64,000 bases of DNA, taken from contig JANVCC010010406.1 in the NCBI GenBank assembly GCA_025345505.1, positions 15,527,260 to 15,591,259 of the forward strand. The letters are read 5' to 3'. A program made the position numbers and the translations under genes. This document shows positions 11,327 to 23,026 of this stretch, piece after piece; the stretch's first letter is position 1; every line of letters begins with the position of its first letter. This DNA comes from Todiramphus chloris collaris. Taxonomy: Eukaryota > Chordata > Aves > Coraciiformes > Alcedinidae. The notes below the pieces were generated by a model. It saw only the letters and a list, made by a program, of their open reading frames with translations. It had not been told where the DNA came from and made no database searches.

Positions 11327-13751
11327 TAAAACTAGTTCTGTCTTATATATTGAAAAAAGGACAAATGTTCTCCTCGTCAGTTTTGTACTGAGCCTAGAAT
11401 CTTGTTTAGTGCTTATAAAATGTACCAAATCTTAACCTGAGAATATTCAGATATATAGTAGCAAACTGTCATTCAAGCAGCCTGTTCCAATAGTTACAGT
11501 GTAACTGCCTAGCATTGACTACTACATCGTTGTTAAATTTCCTCAAACTTAGTAAGCAAAATTCTCTAATGCAATCTCTATCTTCTCAACAAGAAAATAT
11601 GTATACATCATCTGAAATAACCCTTCAGAAATCTTTTTAATAAACAACCTTATTACCACAGATGATAAAGCATTTTCCCAGTCCTGAATCTGTTTTTCTC
11701 CTCCCAGCACTTTCTCCAGTTTGTTGATGCACTTTTTAGAATGAGAAACCAGGACTAGATTTGCACTGCACTGCTAGCCTCACTAGGCTCGTATCTATAG
11801 GGTTAATTTGCCTTTCCGCTCCCATTCATTCTACCCTTGTTTTTACAGCGAGACATCATGTTAGACCCTACTGTATCATCTAAACACGAGGAACTCCTTA
11901 ACAATAAAAATTCCATTTATTTTTAAGATCATAGTATTTAAAGATACTGCTCTCTATTCTGGACCATAATTTTCAATTTTATCTCGTTTTTCTTGCATTT
12001 GTTCCTGCTAAAATGTGTGCTATTTCACTCGAATGGGAGACCAAATAAGTATTTCTCTCTCCAATCCGGACATAACCTGCCAATGTTCTCAACAACTTAT
12101 ACATGCCCAAAATCTAAATTCTGGGAGGAAAAAATGATCCAGGTGGAACTCTCCTGGAAATACATATACATAATTAACCCTCACTGCCAAAATAAATTTA
12201 GTATCACTTTCCTTTGTTTCTTCCTCCTTCTTCATAATAGCATGTGCCAAAAAAAAATATCAACAGTAGTGGATCCTCCTACCCATATGCTATGACTGAA
12301 GTGGAAAGCACAGAGAGCTTGAAAATACACAATAATTTAAAAATTAGCTTCTTAACCACAAAATAAAACAACAATTCTATCCAGCTAAGTTTCATAGACA
12401 CATTTATGTGAAGAATTTATATCTCCATAGAATAAATGGTAAATTTCTACTGAACTCTCTTCCTGAACAACAGCCTTACAGGCAAAAAGGCTCTCAAAAT
12501 TTCTTTTCATCAAGCAACTCAAGAACGTATGCATTGTGAAATTCTGTTATTTGCTGTTACTTTGCACAGCAAGACCATGTCCAAAGCATGCCACAGAATT
12601 TCTTGTAAAATTAAATTATCATTTGCACTCACCTTGTATGAGTAATTTTGAGTTTGAGTTGTCTCTTATCAATATATTCTCTTCAATCATACAACATGAA
12701 CTGCTATTTCTCCTTTGTTTTTCCCTGTGAATTGGTCATATATGAAGACTATGACACATACTTTCAGCAAACTTTTGAAGTATGCAGACACGTTCTTAAT
12801 CAGTCTAGCAAATGCAGACAGGTTGGAATTCCCTACCAGTTCTGTCAAGGGAATATTAATGGCCCACATTCCTTTATCTGCCAATGGTCATTACTGATTC
12901 TGCAGGGAATTGCACACAGTGAGATAGTTACCCATACTCCAGAGCTTGTGACTCAGCTCCCTTCAGTGTTCTGCTTATGAGAGGGAGGAGAATGCAACTA
13001 CCTAATTAACAGCAGCTGTAAAACAGTCATGGAACCCACCTTCAAAGCTGGGGACTTAAACTTACAAAAATATTCTGCAGAAACATTCTGTAGTTGCTAT
13101 TAAGTTTATTCCATAGTTCAAAGCTTTGGTAAAGTATATTTAATTATGAACCTACATTTTACAAAATAGACAGAAACCTTTTGTTCACAATAAATACTGA
13201 AATGTTTTGTTATGTACAGGTTTAGAGGTAACCTGAACAGAATCTTAAAAATTATACAAATTAAAAAACGATGTTCCTCAAGCAGCTCTCAATTTTGTTG
13301 TCAATACTTGACAACTTAAAGCAAGTTAAACACAGTGGTGATTATGGGTATTGTTGTAATTAGATTATTCATTTTTACTTTAATGTAAGGACTTGAAAAA
13401 TAAGGGTTGCATAAATCCTGTCTTATGCAAAGATCCGTATTTGTAGTTTCTGTTACTAAGGCAGTATGTTTGTAATCATCATGTTTTCACTTCCCCTGAT
13501 TCTCTATCTCAATTATCATGTACAATTGAAAGCCTCGACTTTGCTGCAGAGCAAAATTAATACATATAGAATGGTTTGGTATAACTATCTGTCTGACTTT
13601 TCTCTAAGACTAAAACTTTTGAGAACTGATGGGTGATTTACTGCATGTATTTTAAAATATTTATCATGCGTAATGCAATACTGTATAACAATTTAATCAA
13701 ATCAACTGGAAAATATTCTAGAGTTGAATTGTAGAAAGCATATAAAAATTG

Positions 13752-13809
13752 CTGAAAAAAAAAAAAAAAAAATAAAAAAAAAAAAAAAAAAGCATTTTTT
13801 TTTTTTCAG
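13752..13809. repeat. A-tract plus T-tract hairpin
   Basis: CTG is followed by A18, a T, A18, then GCA and T12 followed by CAG. The CTGA(n) left end and T(n)CAG right end are reverse complements, so the region can fold into a long A:T hairpin. Confidence 0.8.
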
Positions 13810-14070
13810 AGAAGGCAGTCCATATTTAAACTTTCCTGTATACATTACCATTATTAAAACAAACAGAAATGTAAATAAAGGGCTATATCTTACAGAAAAT
13901 GAATGCTATCATCAGTAAGATATAGTCAATACTGAAAAAATTACCAATAGGAGCAGAAAGATTTTATCTTCAGATTTTACAGTTCTTGCTACTGCTAGTA
14001 ATTGAAATAATATTTTTAAAGGAGTCAGTTTAAATCTAAATCTGACAAAAATTTAGTTCTAGTTACTACA

Positions 14071-14103
14071 GGCGCGCACATGCACGCAAACACACACACA
14101 CAA
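14071..14103. repeat. CG/CA alternating microsatellite
   Basis: ggcgcgcacatgcacgc followed by (AC)n. It is short and partly interrupted. Confidence 0.8.
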
Positions 14104-14160
14104 ATTAAAACTTCCACATTGGGCTTGCCTGCATAGAGTGTTTATAAAGCTATTTTGGAA

Positions 14161-14211
14161 TATATATATTTTTTGTTTGTTTGTTTGTGGTGGTTTTTTT
14201 GGCTTTTTTAG
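14161..14211. repeat. TA then G/T-rich low-complexity tract
   Basis: (TA)n followed by (GTTT)n and ggttttttt-type runs on the plus strand. Confidence 0.75.
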
Positions 14212-17200
14212 CGTAAACCATGTATGTATAGTTGCAAGAGTTACTATAAGGTAATTGCTTTCTATAAGATAATTACTATGGAAGCTCTGTTTAGGTTAGT
14301 CTAGTGTTGTAGACAAGTAGACAAGATCTTAGAAACAAACACTTCAATGTGGGCTGAATGAATGTGTTTCAGCCTGTTGAAGAACATTAAAAAAACTGTT
14401 AAACAGAGGAATGACAAAACCAAAATGAAGCAACCAAATGGAACAAGAGAAAAAAACAACAAACAAACAATCAAAAAAACCCCACCAACAGGAAAAACTG
14501 CGTTATTCTTGATTTCACCAGTCCTAAACTACCATCTTTAGATCCTACGTAAGCAAGAATTTGTCTCAATCACCCCAACGCTTGTCAAAAATAATCACCA
14601 TCCAGTCAGCACTTAGTTTTAGCCCATCCTGATCCTGGTCTAGAGAAGATCATAAAGACTTTTCTGTTAGACAGCATGATGCTAACTGACACTTACGCAC
14701 CAGGAGCCAGAGAGCAAACTAAGCTCTATTCACATTTTAGACAACTGGGAATGGAAGCAATATACAATAAATACATTCTTTATGGTTAATATTTCTGTTT
14801 GCCTTTTTACAGTCAGCTGCAACCACTTCTACTGAATGAAGAAAGAATTGTGGCTTCTTTTCTAAATCAGCATCTCAAAAGAGGCAGCAAAAGCAAAATG
14901 TCAAAGAAGAAGCTACGTAAACAAGAATCAAGGAAGATAATTAAATAGAAAAAATAAATGTCTAGAAGGTAGTGGAGATTTGGAAGTGTTATGACCAGGC
15001 CTTTCTCAATATGGAGAAGGAATAGGATGTGTGCTGTGAGAACTGATATAATTAATAGAAAACAGAATGTGGAATATTTGCAGAAAATTGTTTGATTCTA
15101 TTAATACAACTAAAACTCTTGAATGTCAAAAACCAGGATACCAGGAAAGACCAGGAAGATCCATTTTAAAAGCATCTTCTAATTCATGTATTTCTTTGAG
15201 ATCAGTGATTAACTTGACACCTTATCATTAAAGAGGTCAGGGATAATAATATGCCATATTCTATAGTTTGAAAAGAAATCTGTTACATAACATACTTGAA
15301 AAATATCTGCTAATTGTTATCAAACAGATGAACCTGCAGAAAGCTTCTAAGTAGTTGCTATTCCGAAACTTCATTTATAAGCCATGAAAAAAAAGTACTT
15401 TTCTTATGACAAACGATGTGATATTACTAATTTCTCAGTACCATGAGGACAGGGCAGCCAATGATAAATACTGTGAATTAGCAGATTGTCCTTCTACATA
15501 CCAGAAGGCTAAATAAACATTTTATTTCCTCAGAGAATTCTGTAACTTCCTCTAACAGTGTGCGTAGAAAGTACAAATATCAGACACAAATGGAGGCAAC
15601 TAAAAAAAATCATATTCATCAGGACTTTTCACTTCTTATACTTAAAAGTAACACTTCATTTCACTAACAATAAAAGGTAAAAGGGCAAAGGAAATGTTAT
15701 CACCTTTGAATTGTGCTTACTTTGCTCAGTTAAGCATTTTTAGTTTCTTGATCAATAGTAAGAATCAAGTCTTGATGGCACACATAAGGAGCACAATGCA
15801 TTCATCCTGTACACCAGGGAAGGGTTTTTTGGGGTAGCATGTCAATGGAAAAGACGTACTAGGGACTAATGTTGAGAACATGTTTAAAAGAATGAAGTGG
15901 ACTTGCTACTTGGATCCCACTTGAATCCCAGTAATTTCATAGTGAGATCAGTATAGTATGTGTTCCTTATCCATTTGCAATTACTCTGGAAAGACTACAA
16001 TGCAGTGGCAATGTCAGGATGTATCTTCTCTTCTGTGGTAGTTTCATGCTACCAACAAAAAAATGATGAAAAAGAAGGGAAGGCATGGCCTTTCCATGAT
16101 GACAGAGAAAAAAAAAGACAATTTCTGTTCCCCTTCATCTCACCTTCTGTGTACTCTCCCCACTAAAATGTAATAACATAGTCCTGCCAACTGTTTGTGA
16201 AGAAGTTCAAGAAGAGCCCTGAACAACAGTATGGTCTGGGACCCTTTTATAAAGAGCTATAAAAGCAGGAGCAGTATCTGCACAAGTGAAGGGCACACCA
16301 ACTCCAGCACAGCAGGAACTTTTCTTCAAATCCTCAAGAAATCCAGAAGAGCTATTCATGCAAGAAGATGACACATCTTTTTGTGTGTCTGCATGCAGAA
16401 GGCTCACTGATCCTCTATGATACTCTCACGCAGTCCATAAAATGTTTGTAGAAATTCAGCATTATCTTCCAAATAAACAAAGTATAGTGTGTAAGAGTAA
16501 AATGTTATTGTGACACTCAAAGAGCTCCTCTTTTAGACTGGTACAACAGAAAAACATTAATTTGCAACTCGCAGCATTAATGCAGTATTATATGGAGCTG
16601 TATTCTGTATTCAGATTGTATCATGTACAACATGTGAAAATACTTATGCAACTTAAAAGCCTATGCGTATTAACTCTTTGACAATCATAGTCTTTTTCTT
16701 TAATCTCATAGGTTAAGAGACAAAGAAATATGCTGTGTTCTTGTCAACACAATATTGTAAAGGGAATTCAATCAAATCTGACTAGAATACAGGAGACATC
16801 GCATTGGCTTATAGTCACTCTAGTCACAAGCCTCTTTGGTCTGTGTTATGTATATCAGCCTTTTAGTTGAAATTTAAAGCATGTCAGTGCAAGTGAACAA
16901 AACCTTTCATTAGACTTTTTTTTCTCCTTCCAAGTCCAGTTATTTCTATAATTCCTTGGAAAGAAAAGTAATGCAGGGACGATGCATGAAGCTAAAAAAT
17001 AAGTTTTCACTGTAAAGTTTGCCTTGTAAAAAAGGATTATGTTAATTTATACAAATTGTGGGCATTCATACAATTTCTTAAGCCACGCCTTTCATCAGTA
17101 GTAAGCAGAAAATAAAAGTAATGTCAAAAGAGAAGCCTTTTCCCATAAAATAAGAGGTAGCCAGATTAGATAAAACCCTGATTACTTAAAGTGACCATTT

Positions 17201-17901
17201 CGTATTCACCTGGCACATGTAAGTTTACTCACTTCCTGCATTTCACAGTAACAGCATCCAAATGGCAAAATCTTAACAAAAAAGCAAGAAAACTCAAATG
17301 AAATAGAGCTTCCAAAATTCTAAACAAGTCAACAGTATTTTTAAAAGATCAGGTGAGTAACTGCATTTCTGTTCTTTGAAAGTTATATTGCCCAGCTCAA
17401 TTCTCTCCTTAAGAAAATTAAAAACTAGTCTATCTCTTCTCAGCATAATTATCTTCTTATTCTCTATTCCAGAATACCTTAACAGAGACTCTAACCTGAA
17501 ATCTTGGCTAGTTCCTAGCACAAATGAGTTTTTCGTAAAGCACTTTTCTTTCTTTTAAAGAACAAAATAGTTAATGAAATTACTACTGCATTACACTTTA
17601 GTTCTGAGATTCCAGTAGCATTTCTCAACTTTTTCTTAGACGAATCTTTCTCACCTCATAAATTTTTACCCTTCCTCATTTTTTTCTTGGATGTATTTGT
17701 AAATTGACATTTTCCTATTGGGTAACAACAAGAAGTAATAGATACTAAGTAATAACCATAGGAGATGTTGCAACATTATAAATCCCTCCAAGAAAATAAC
17801 CTAAAATACCTTTGTAAACTCAGATGATTTGTGCATTTGTGAAAGACAATCAGTGGAATTTTTGGTGGGGCTTTTCTAATTTACAATAGCAGCGCTCCCG
17901 A

Positions 17902-17985
17902 CATAGAATCACAGAATGGTTTGAGTGGAAGGGACCTCCAAAGATCATCCAGTCCAACACTCCTGCAGTGAGTAGAGACATTTAC
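17902..17985 (-). mobile_element. CR1 LINE 3'-tail fragment (second subfamily)
   Basis: Minus-strand CR1 tail: catagaatcacagaatggtt then gggacctccaaagatcatcc and agtccaacactcctgcagtg. The wording 'tggaagggacctcc…aagatcatcc' marks a CR1 subfamily different from the 'aaagacctttaagatcat' copies at 0.5, 4.7 and 21.3 kb. It is truncated after about 85 bp. Confidence 0.92.
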
Positions 17986-19044
17986 TAACATACTATCTAT
18001 TAACATAACCACATGAAACTATTAATGATCACATAATACAAGTGTAGCATAAACCCATGTCTAAAAGGAATAGAAAAAAAAACTAAACAAGTAATTCATA
18101 TGTTATCTTGAAGAGACCTTTGCTTTGTTATCCAGTCAAGACAGAACACTAATCCTTTTAAGAATATGAAGATTAAGAAACTGTCTTTGAAAATGCTATT
18201 TCTCCTCTATTGATTAATGTTAATGTTTATTAGTACATCTTTTTTACTATTTCTTCATTTCTTTTAAGGCTACATCTTGTTCAGGTTAGTTTCACTGACA
18301 GTAACTTCCACACAAAGATGATTTTTGTGCATCTTACAAGTTTTACTCCGCGTATGACACTACACAGATTCCAGAAACACCACAAAAGTCCTCCTAGCCC
18401 CAGACAGCAAAGGATAATAGCTGAGTTCTATTTAGTTTCATGTTATTTAAAATTAAAAAAAAAAATCATAAATAGAATACTGTATTTTTGGAAAACTGAA
18501 TCTGAAAACTCCCTTAAAAAATGTACTGGGATACCAGCTAATTTTGAGGTAAACTCCATGCTAGCCTTCATAAAAAATATCCTACTTCTCTATAGAGAAT
18601 AATGATTAAAGACAGAATCTTCTGTTTAAGATAACATGACTACAGAAACTACATTTCTTCATGAGTACAGGACTAACAAAGGATTTTCTGAGGTTTCACT
18701 GTCTTTTTGCAAATGGATACCCTATTGGGGTTTAACAAAACCAAAATATCATTCACTATTCACCCACAGGATGTTGGACTTACATCATCTGAAGCAGAGA
18801 AGGTATAGCAGAGTCTAAAAAAATATGTTTGCTAAACACAGAATTTACTTTTAAAATAAGTGGTATACTACAACTACAGAAATATTCAACATATGGGCCC
18901 ACTTCCCAATTAATTATTTGCTGGCTAAAGTGTTAAAACGTCCTTGGCTTCACCTTAGACACAATCATCCCAGCTGGTCATTATCTACCTGGAAAGGGGC
19001 CAAAGAACCTCAGCTGTCAGTACTCAACAAACATGTATGTTTTG

Positions 19045-19086
19045 TCTTTTTTTCTTTTTTTTTTTTTTTCTTCCCTCCCCCCTTTT
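19045..19086. repeat. Polypyrimidine tract
   Basis: About 40 bases of T and C on the plus strand ending in ttccctcccccctttt. Confidence 0.8.
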
Positions 19087-19427
19087 ACTTCACTTTGATT
19101 GAGCTATAGTTAAAAGAAAGAAGTCTTATTACACATGGAATTGTTGATGACTTAGTATACCTGGAGTGAAGGTGATAAGCGGAATGATAAGGAACTCTTC
19201 AATACATGTTTACTGAAAACTGATCTATGCAACCTTACTGACACTGGTTTTATTCTAGTGTGTTTCCACTTAATTCAACTGCTCATTTTTTTACACAGAT
19301 GTATGAAAAAACCACAGAAGTCCGTAAAAGTCAGAGCTGGAACAAAGTTATTGTTTGGTGATGTATCTGAATAGAGTCAGGAATATTCACTAGGAAAATA
19401 TAAAATATCCTTCAATTAAGTTAATCT

Positions 19428-19473
19428 TAACAGTCAGCTTGTAGCAAAAGTAACAGTCAGCTTGTAGTAAACC
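19428..19473. repeat. 23-bp tandem duplication
   Basis: Copies taacagtcagcttgtagcaa… (19428-19450) and taacagtcagcttgtagtaa… (19451-19473) differ at only a few bases. Confidence 0.9.
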
Positions 19474-19858
19474 TGCAGGTCAACAGGTGGAAAGCAAATG
19501 GCTTTTCTCATTTGCACATTACTTCTGTAAGAGGCCACAGGACAGCTGGGAGAAGGAACACATGTAAACAAGGCAGACCTAATGATTTCCTAATTAAAAA
19601 GAAGATACTATCTTTCCATTAATAGCTAAACTAATTGATGAAAATCCAACAGTTTCCCCCCAGTACAAGTAAACATAGGTGACTTTCTTCACAGGATTCT
19701 CACACATATAGGCCAGCCACTAAATTGTCAGTTCTGTTTGATTTGTTTGGATACTGTACTCTTTGACAGCTGTCGGAAATAATACATTAGAACAGCTGTT
19801 GTGGCAGTTACAAAGGGCCAGGAATTTTAATTAGACTGGATATTAACTGGGGGGCAGT

Positions 19859-19904
19859 GTCTTTTTGTTTGTTTTTTTGTCTGGTTGGTTGGGTTTTTTT
19901 AAAC
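19859..19904. repeat. G/T-rich low-complexity tract
   Basis: T runs broken by G and GG on the plus strand, same class as the tracts at 2.5, 8.9 and 52.1 kb. Confidence 0.75.
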
Positions 19905-20237
19905 AAAGAACTACTCAAAGAATGACAGATGTCTTTATGGGATCTGCCCAATGTCTTGTAAGCAAGGTCAGTCTTTGTTTTGACTATATAACTTTGTTGC
20001 AAGGGTTTCCACCATCTAAGGGGAACCATTAGTTGCTTCAGAAAAAGGGCATTAAGTAGAAAAATAGTAACAAAGTTGCATAAATCATCCTTTTCAAATT
20101 GTAGCTGTGATCTAGAAAGGACCTCACAGTTTTAAGAATTACTCGGAAGGAGATTCATTCCAAGACCCTATTAATAAGCATCAGCTGAAAACAAAGCCGT
20201 TCATCACAGCCAAGACCTAAACACAAATGAATAATAA

Positions 20238-20243
20238 GCTTAC
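20238..20243 (-). promoter_or_regulatory. Splice donor GTAAGC of the PTPRD exon
   Basis: Minus-strand GAAA|GTAAGC. It follows the A-D-A-E codons plus one base, giving a phase 1 intron. A phase 1 junction immediately after the signal peptide is the usual arrangement for secreted and receptor genes with an Ig-type first domain. Confidence 0.7.
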
Positions 20244-20328
20244 TTTCAGCATCAGCATAGAGTAGCAAGCACAGGAGCACCACCATTGGCCTGACTACGT
20301 GCATTATCCGACAGCTTGGCACCAGCAT
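20244..20328 (-). CDS. PTPRD: First coding exon (signal peptide) of probable PTPRD, partial CDS
   Basis: Read on the minus strand, an ATG at 20328 opens 28 codons plus one base before a GT splice donor. A second in-frame ATG at 20304 gives M-H-V-V-R-P, a hydrophobic core V-V-L-L-C-L-L-L and a small-residue end Y-A-D-A-E, a classic cleaved signal peptide. From memory, mammalian PTPRD starts with a peptide that aligns without gaps from the H of H-V-x-R to the final D-A-E (about half identical), and its next residue is T. Here the leftover base is A, which fits a split ACA threonine codon. An in-frame TGA at 20349-20347 lies seven codons above the first ATG. Both ATGs have A at -3; the 20304 ATG matches the mammalian start. 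PTPRD is a type I cell-surface adhesion receptor with Ig and fibronectin III domains and two cytoplasmic phosphatase domains, acting at synapses and on axons. No later exon is in the window. The related PTPRS and PTPRF fit less well. Confidence 0.72.
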
Positions 20329-20411
20329 GCTTTGGCAGCCTTGTTCTCACTGGCTTAGAAGCCACTGCGAGTCTGTCCGGTCTGAAATTTGAGATGAAGT
20401 GTTTTCAGAGC
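20329..20411 (-). other. PTPRD: 5' untranslated part of the PTPRD signal-peptide exon
   Basis: This is the portion of the same exon between the inferred acceptor and the first ATG (105 nt longer in total if the 20304 start is used, counting back to the acceptor at 107 nt). It contains the in-frame TGA that closes the reading frame upstream. Its composition is more GC-rich than the flanking intron. An alternative internal acceptor (…aaatttcag) would start the exon at 20381, but it has a much weaker pyrimidine tract. Human PTPRD has many non-coding 5' exons before its first coding exon, so an untranslated segment spliced from upstream is expected. Confidence 0.6.
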
Positions 20412-20450
20412 CTGTGGAACAGATAAGAAAAAGAGGAAAAAACAGTTAGC
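20412..20450 (-). promoter_or_regulatory. Splice acceptor, pyrimidine tract and branch-point-like motif
   Basis: On the minus strand a TGCTAACT branch-point-like motif (CTAAC at 20449-20445) is followed by an almost uninterrupted pyrimidine tract and then CCACAG ending at 20412. The branch adenine lies about 34 nt from the AG, within the usual range. This is the best-formed acceptor seen in the window and it fixes the 5' end of the signal-peptide exon. Confidence 0.7.
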
Positions 20451-21296
20451 AAGAACAGGGTAGAAGTTTTCTGGTGGTTTTGTTGTTTTGTTTTTTTTTT
20501 CCTAAGGATTCACAATATGAGAAAAAACAATTTTAAAAGACAAAAGAACAGGGGAGAAAGAAAAGGAAACGATTCATATCAGGCTAATGGAATATGAAAG
20601 AAGATTCAAGATACAGTGTATGTTAGCGCCATTCCAATGGATTTCTTAGTGCAACTTTTCTACCGTAATCAAGCATCTGTCACACCTTGGATCTTTGGTT
20701 GTATTCAACAGCACTTTCTGAATCACAAGAACTGTCATTGTTAATAAAGTATAAATACATTACATCAGTGGAATATTCATGTTGCAAGAAGGGAATCAAA
20801 GTAGATTCAATATCCAGAATAAAAAGTCTATTTGCAACCAGCATACTCAAAGCTGATGGCCTGGCATCTGGTAAGAATAAATTAGCAAATAAATTTGTCT
20901 CACCAAGAATCTGGTAAGCAAAATCTGCTTCATGAGGTGTTCTTAAAGCTAGACATCAAATACTAGCATATTGCACAGTTCAACAACTCTAAAGGGTTAA
21001 AATTCCTATTGTTATTTCCTGTACATATCTGAATTATACCTAACAGAAAAACAGAAATCCATCATTGAGTAAAGGGCTGAGATTCCAATTCAATCTATCT
21101 TATTTATTACATTGAGTAATTGAATATGATATACTGGGAGCACTACAGCTAAAGTATCTGAGTTAAAAAAGCAGTGTCTCATTTTTGTCCAAATTTACCA
21201 CACCTGAGCAGTAATAGAAATTAAGGAATATAATAATATTTTTCCCTACCACTGGAAATACTAGAGATACCTCCAAATGGCCAGTCACTGTCACTA
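20451..21296. other. Intronic stretch 5' of the PTPRD exon
   Basis: Inferred intron on the upstream side of the signal-peptide exon. It holds a G/T tract at about 20470-20502. No further exon or repeat was recognised. Confidence 0.55.
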
Positions 21297-22274
21297 TCAC
21301 AGAATCACAGTATTTCCTAGATCAAAAAAGACCTTTAAGATCATCTAGCCAAATCATTAACCTAACACTTTGAAGGCCTTGACTAAACCATATCCCTCAG
21401 CATTACATCTACACAACTCTTAAACACCTCCAGGAATGGGAACTTAACCACTTCTGTGGGCAAGTCATTCCAGTGCCTAATAACCCTTCCCGTGAAGAAT
21501 TCTTCCTCATATCTAATCTAAACTTCCCTTCGTGAAACTTAAGGTCATTTCCTCTTGTTCTATCGCTTGTTACTTGGTTGAACAGACTGACAGCCACCTC
21601 TCTACAATTTCCTTTCAGGTAGTTGTAGAGGGCAATAAGGTCTCTTCTGAGCCTCCTTTTCTCCAAGCTAAACAACCCCAACTCTCTCAGCTGCTACTCA
21701 TAAGACATGTGCTCCAGGCCCTTCATCAGCTTTGTTGCCCTTCTTTGGACACACTCTAGTGTCTCAGTGTCCTTTTAGTAGCAAGCGGCCCGGAACTGAA
21801 CAGAGTACTCCAGATGCATTCTCACCAGTAACAAGTACAGGGGCAGAATCACTTCCATGGATGGTCCTAATGGCCACACTGTTTCTGATTCAGGCCAGGA
21901 TGCCTTTGGCCTTCTTGGCCACCTGGGCACACTGCTGGCTCATGTTCAGTCAGATATTGATCAACACTCCCAGGCTCCTCTCTGCTGAGCAGCTTTCCAG
22001 ACACTCCTCCCCAAGCCTGCAGTGCTGCTGGGGGTTGTTGTAGCCAGAGGGCAGAACCTGGCATTTGGCATTATTGAAATTCGTACTGTTGTCCTTGGCC
22101 CATCCGTCCGTCTATACCTCTCTGCGGAGCTTCCTGACCCTTGAGCAGACCAACACTTCCACACAGCTTGGTATCATCTGCAAATTTACTGAGGGTGCAT
22201 TCAATCCCCTACTCCAGGTCATTGATAAAGATATTAAATAGAACTGGCCCCAGTACTGAGCCCTGGAGTACACC
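21297..22274 (-). mobile_element. CR1 LINE, about 1 kb, 5'-truncated within reverse transcriptase
   Basis: Minus-strand element. Its 3' tail (atcacagaatcacag) is at 21297, and its body runs through the 3' untranslated region and the second half of the reverse transcriptase. The 5' break at 22274 falls in motif B (G-V-L-Q-G-S-V-L-G-P read on the minus strand). The downstream palm motif F-A-D-D is still encoded near 22171-22188. The C-terminal E-L/G-L-F-S-L[16 protein letters not shown] block is readable in a 90-codon frame at 21409-21681. Frameshifts and stops divide the rest, so it is a dead copy. Confidence 0.95.
21409..22274 (-). pseudogene. CR1 reverse-transcriptase C-terminal half, broken
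   Basis: Reverse-transcriptase remnant of the preceding element, covering motif B to the C-terminus. The minus strand encodes, in order, G-V-L-Q-G-S-V-L-G-P, the catalytic F-A-D-D-T, and the Q-C-A-Q-V-A-K-K-A-type block. It ends in the [13 protein letters not shown] block, which lies in a different frame. The motif A half is missing because of 5' truncation, so no active enzyme can be made. Confidence 0.85.
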
Positions 22275-23005
22275 AAAAAAAAATCAATAAAATGACCCTT
22301 TTCAAAGGGTCTGCAATATATAAACTTTGTCAAATTTGACACTATCTTTTTCATTACTACACAAGTGGTTTCCATACAGTGAAGATAAAAACCAAATAAG
22401 TGGAGAAAAAATTATATTAATTACCCTTTTACTAAAAAGATTTTACAGATTTGTGGCTGGTATAAAGAGCTGATTTTATAGTATAGTGCAATGCTCAAAG
22501 AAGATGCTTAAGGAAGAAAACATGAGCACAGCTGTTAGAAATCTATGGCTGTTAAGAATCTTCTTTGTTAAACTATGTTTTGAATCATCTACTGCCATCA
22601 GAAAACAGAAACATAAGAAATCTTCATAGGCAAAGTGCTGAAGGCACCAGTTCCCCACTTTCATCGCTACCATCTTCATGCCAGCACTTCAAATGACAGC
22701 AAAGTCCATGAGACATCAGCCCCGTCTGACTCAATTTGTGTCTTTGCAAGTGTATCAGATCCAACTGCTACATAATGATTCCAATATTACCACAAAGATG
22801 GAGATGTATGAAATGTACTTCCAAGGAAGGGGTGATTTTGATTTTGCTCCTTCTAGACTGCAGGAATTACAGGGAAGCCCTGAACTATCTCAAAAAGCAG
22901 CTCATTTGTGAAGAAAACTTTTATCTTTTTCTTGAATATGCAATTACATTTGTTTACCCTCTCTGCAAATGAAGGGATGGATCAGAAAACCTGGCAAAGG
23001 TTTAA

Positions 23006-23026
23006 TTTTTTTTTTTTTTTTTTTTT
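23006..23026. repeat. Poly-T run (T21)
   Basis: Uninterrupted homopolymer; no retroposon recognised next to it. Confidence 0.85.

Larger units (their letters stand above)
11266..17901. other. AT-rich intronic stretch with simple repeats
   Basis: No exon or large transposon recognised. It holds three interspersed aattattcacaga units (11269-11326), an A-run/T-run hairpin (13752-13809), a CA repeat (14071-14103) and a G/T tract (14161-14211). The patch 15960-16410 has slightly longer open frames on both strands but nothing recognisable. Confidence 0.55.
17986..20237. other. AT-rich intronic stretch next to the PTPRD exon
   Basis: Inferred intron immediately 3' of the signal-peptide exon (minus-strand gene). 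It holds a polypyrimidine run (19045-19086), a 23-bp tandem duplication (19428-19473) and a G/T tract (19859-19904). No other exon was recognised. Confidence 0.55.
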
